Shown here: one piece after another, positions 5,747-5,794 of the stretch
Layout: each line of letters starts with the position of its first letter
How positions within the stretch are numbered: the stretch's first letter is position 1
Assembly: GCA_011375275.1 (NCBI GenBank)
Contig: DRLW01000561.1
Location: 1-5,794, forward strand
Length of the DNA stretch: 5,794 nt
Direction of reading: 5' to 3'
Origin: Bacteroidota bacterium
Lineage (GTDB): Bacteria; Zhuqueibacterota; Zhuqueibacteria; Zhuqueibacterales; Geothermadaptataceae
Notes under the pieces: model-generated
What the model saw: the letters and a program-made list of their open reading frames with translations, nothing else
What the model was told of the DNA's origin: nothing
The model's database searches: none
Made by a program: the position numbers and the translations under genes

Positions 5747-5794
5747 TCATACGTGGCAGAACACCTGATGCTGATACGCCAGCCCGAACCCGGG
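5747..5794 (-). CDS. Possible C-terminal tail of a minus-strand gene cut by the right edge
   Basis: One minus-strand frame enters from the right edge, reads 15 codons (PGFGLAYQHQVFCHV) and stops at TGA (5747-5749). The tail is too short to assign to a family. The only support is the terminator-like hairpin directly after the stop. Another minus-strand frame through the same bases is also open for 112 codons, so the frame is uncertain and this could be noncoding. Confidence 0.22.
   Translation of the reverse strand, partial: PGFGLAYQHQVFCHV

Noticed and set aside
5458..5793. 112-codon minus-strand open frame through the right-hand intergenic region
   Set aside because: The translation is Arg/Cys-rich with no recognisable pattern, runs through several inverted repeats and overlaps the ribosome binding site and start of the next gene; it has no visible start codon in the window.
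5768..5794. ATG at 5768 as the start of a plus-strand gene running off the right edge
   Set aside because: There is no Shine-Dalgarno-like sequence and only nine codons are visible.

Overview
The window holds three complete protein-coding genes, one gene cut by the left edge, and a possible gene tail at the right edge. The intergenic DNA is unusually rich in inverted repeats. Base composition looks like the mid-50s % G+C by eye. A DUF5916 outer-membrane protein and a DUF2851 protein together suggest a Gram-negative bacterium of the FCB superphylum or a related candidate phylum (for example Bacteroidota/Calditrichota/KSB1-like). This placement is inference from family distribution; there is no rRNA or tRNA to confirm it.

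Layout. (1) Bases 3-860, plus strand: the C-terminal three quarters or so of a CapA-type (PGA_cap, metallophosphatase-fold) protein. (2) 861-1009: a short intergenic region with a 14-bp perfect palindrome inside a longer A-tract/T-tract stem. (3) 1010-3334, plus: a secreted, probably outer-membrane DUF5916 protein with a signal peptide, a CBM9-like domain and a long beta-strand-rich C-terminus. (4) 3394-3420: a rho-independent terminator. (5) 3455-4843, plus: a DUF2851 protein of unknown function. (6) 4818-5474, minus: a small protein with a cyanophycin-synthetase-N-terminal-like domain and a C-terminal winged-helix-like segment. It converges on and overlaps the DUF2851 gene by 26 bp, and a strong hairpin sits on the overlap. 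(7) 5475-5794: 320 bp with no convincing complete gene, containing a 16-bp-stem hairpin, a nested set of ATCCCG/CGGGAT dyads and a terminator-like hairpin. A 15-base word here also occurs in the 861-1009 gap.

Functional links. The genes do not form an obvious pathway. The DUF5916 gene ends with its own terminator, the DUF2851 gene has its own strong ribosome binding site, and the last gene faces the other way. The clearest common thread is structural: two separate intergenic regions share a word and a similar dyad layout, suggesting a dispersed intergenic element. The most interesting protein is the stand-alone cyanophycin-synthetase-N-like domain joined to a possible DNA-binding domain, with no ATP-grasp or Mur-ligase partner in view. 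No clear defence system, CRISPR array, transposase or integrase was seen.
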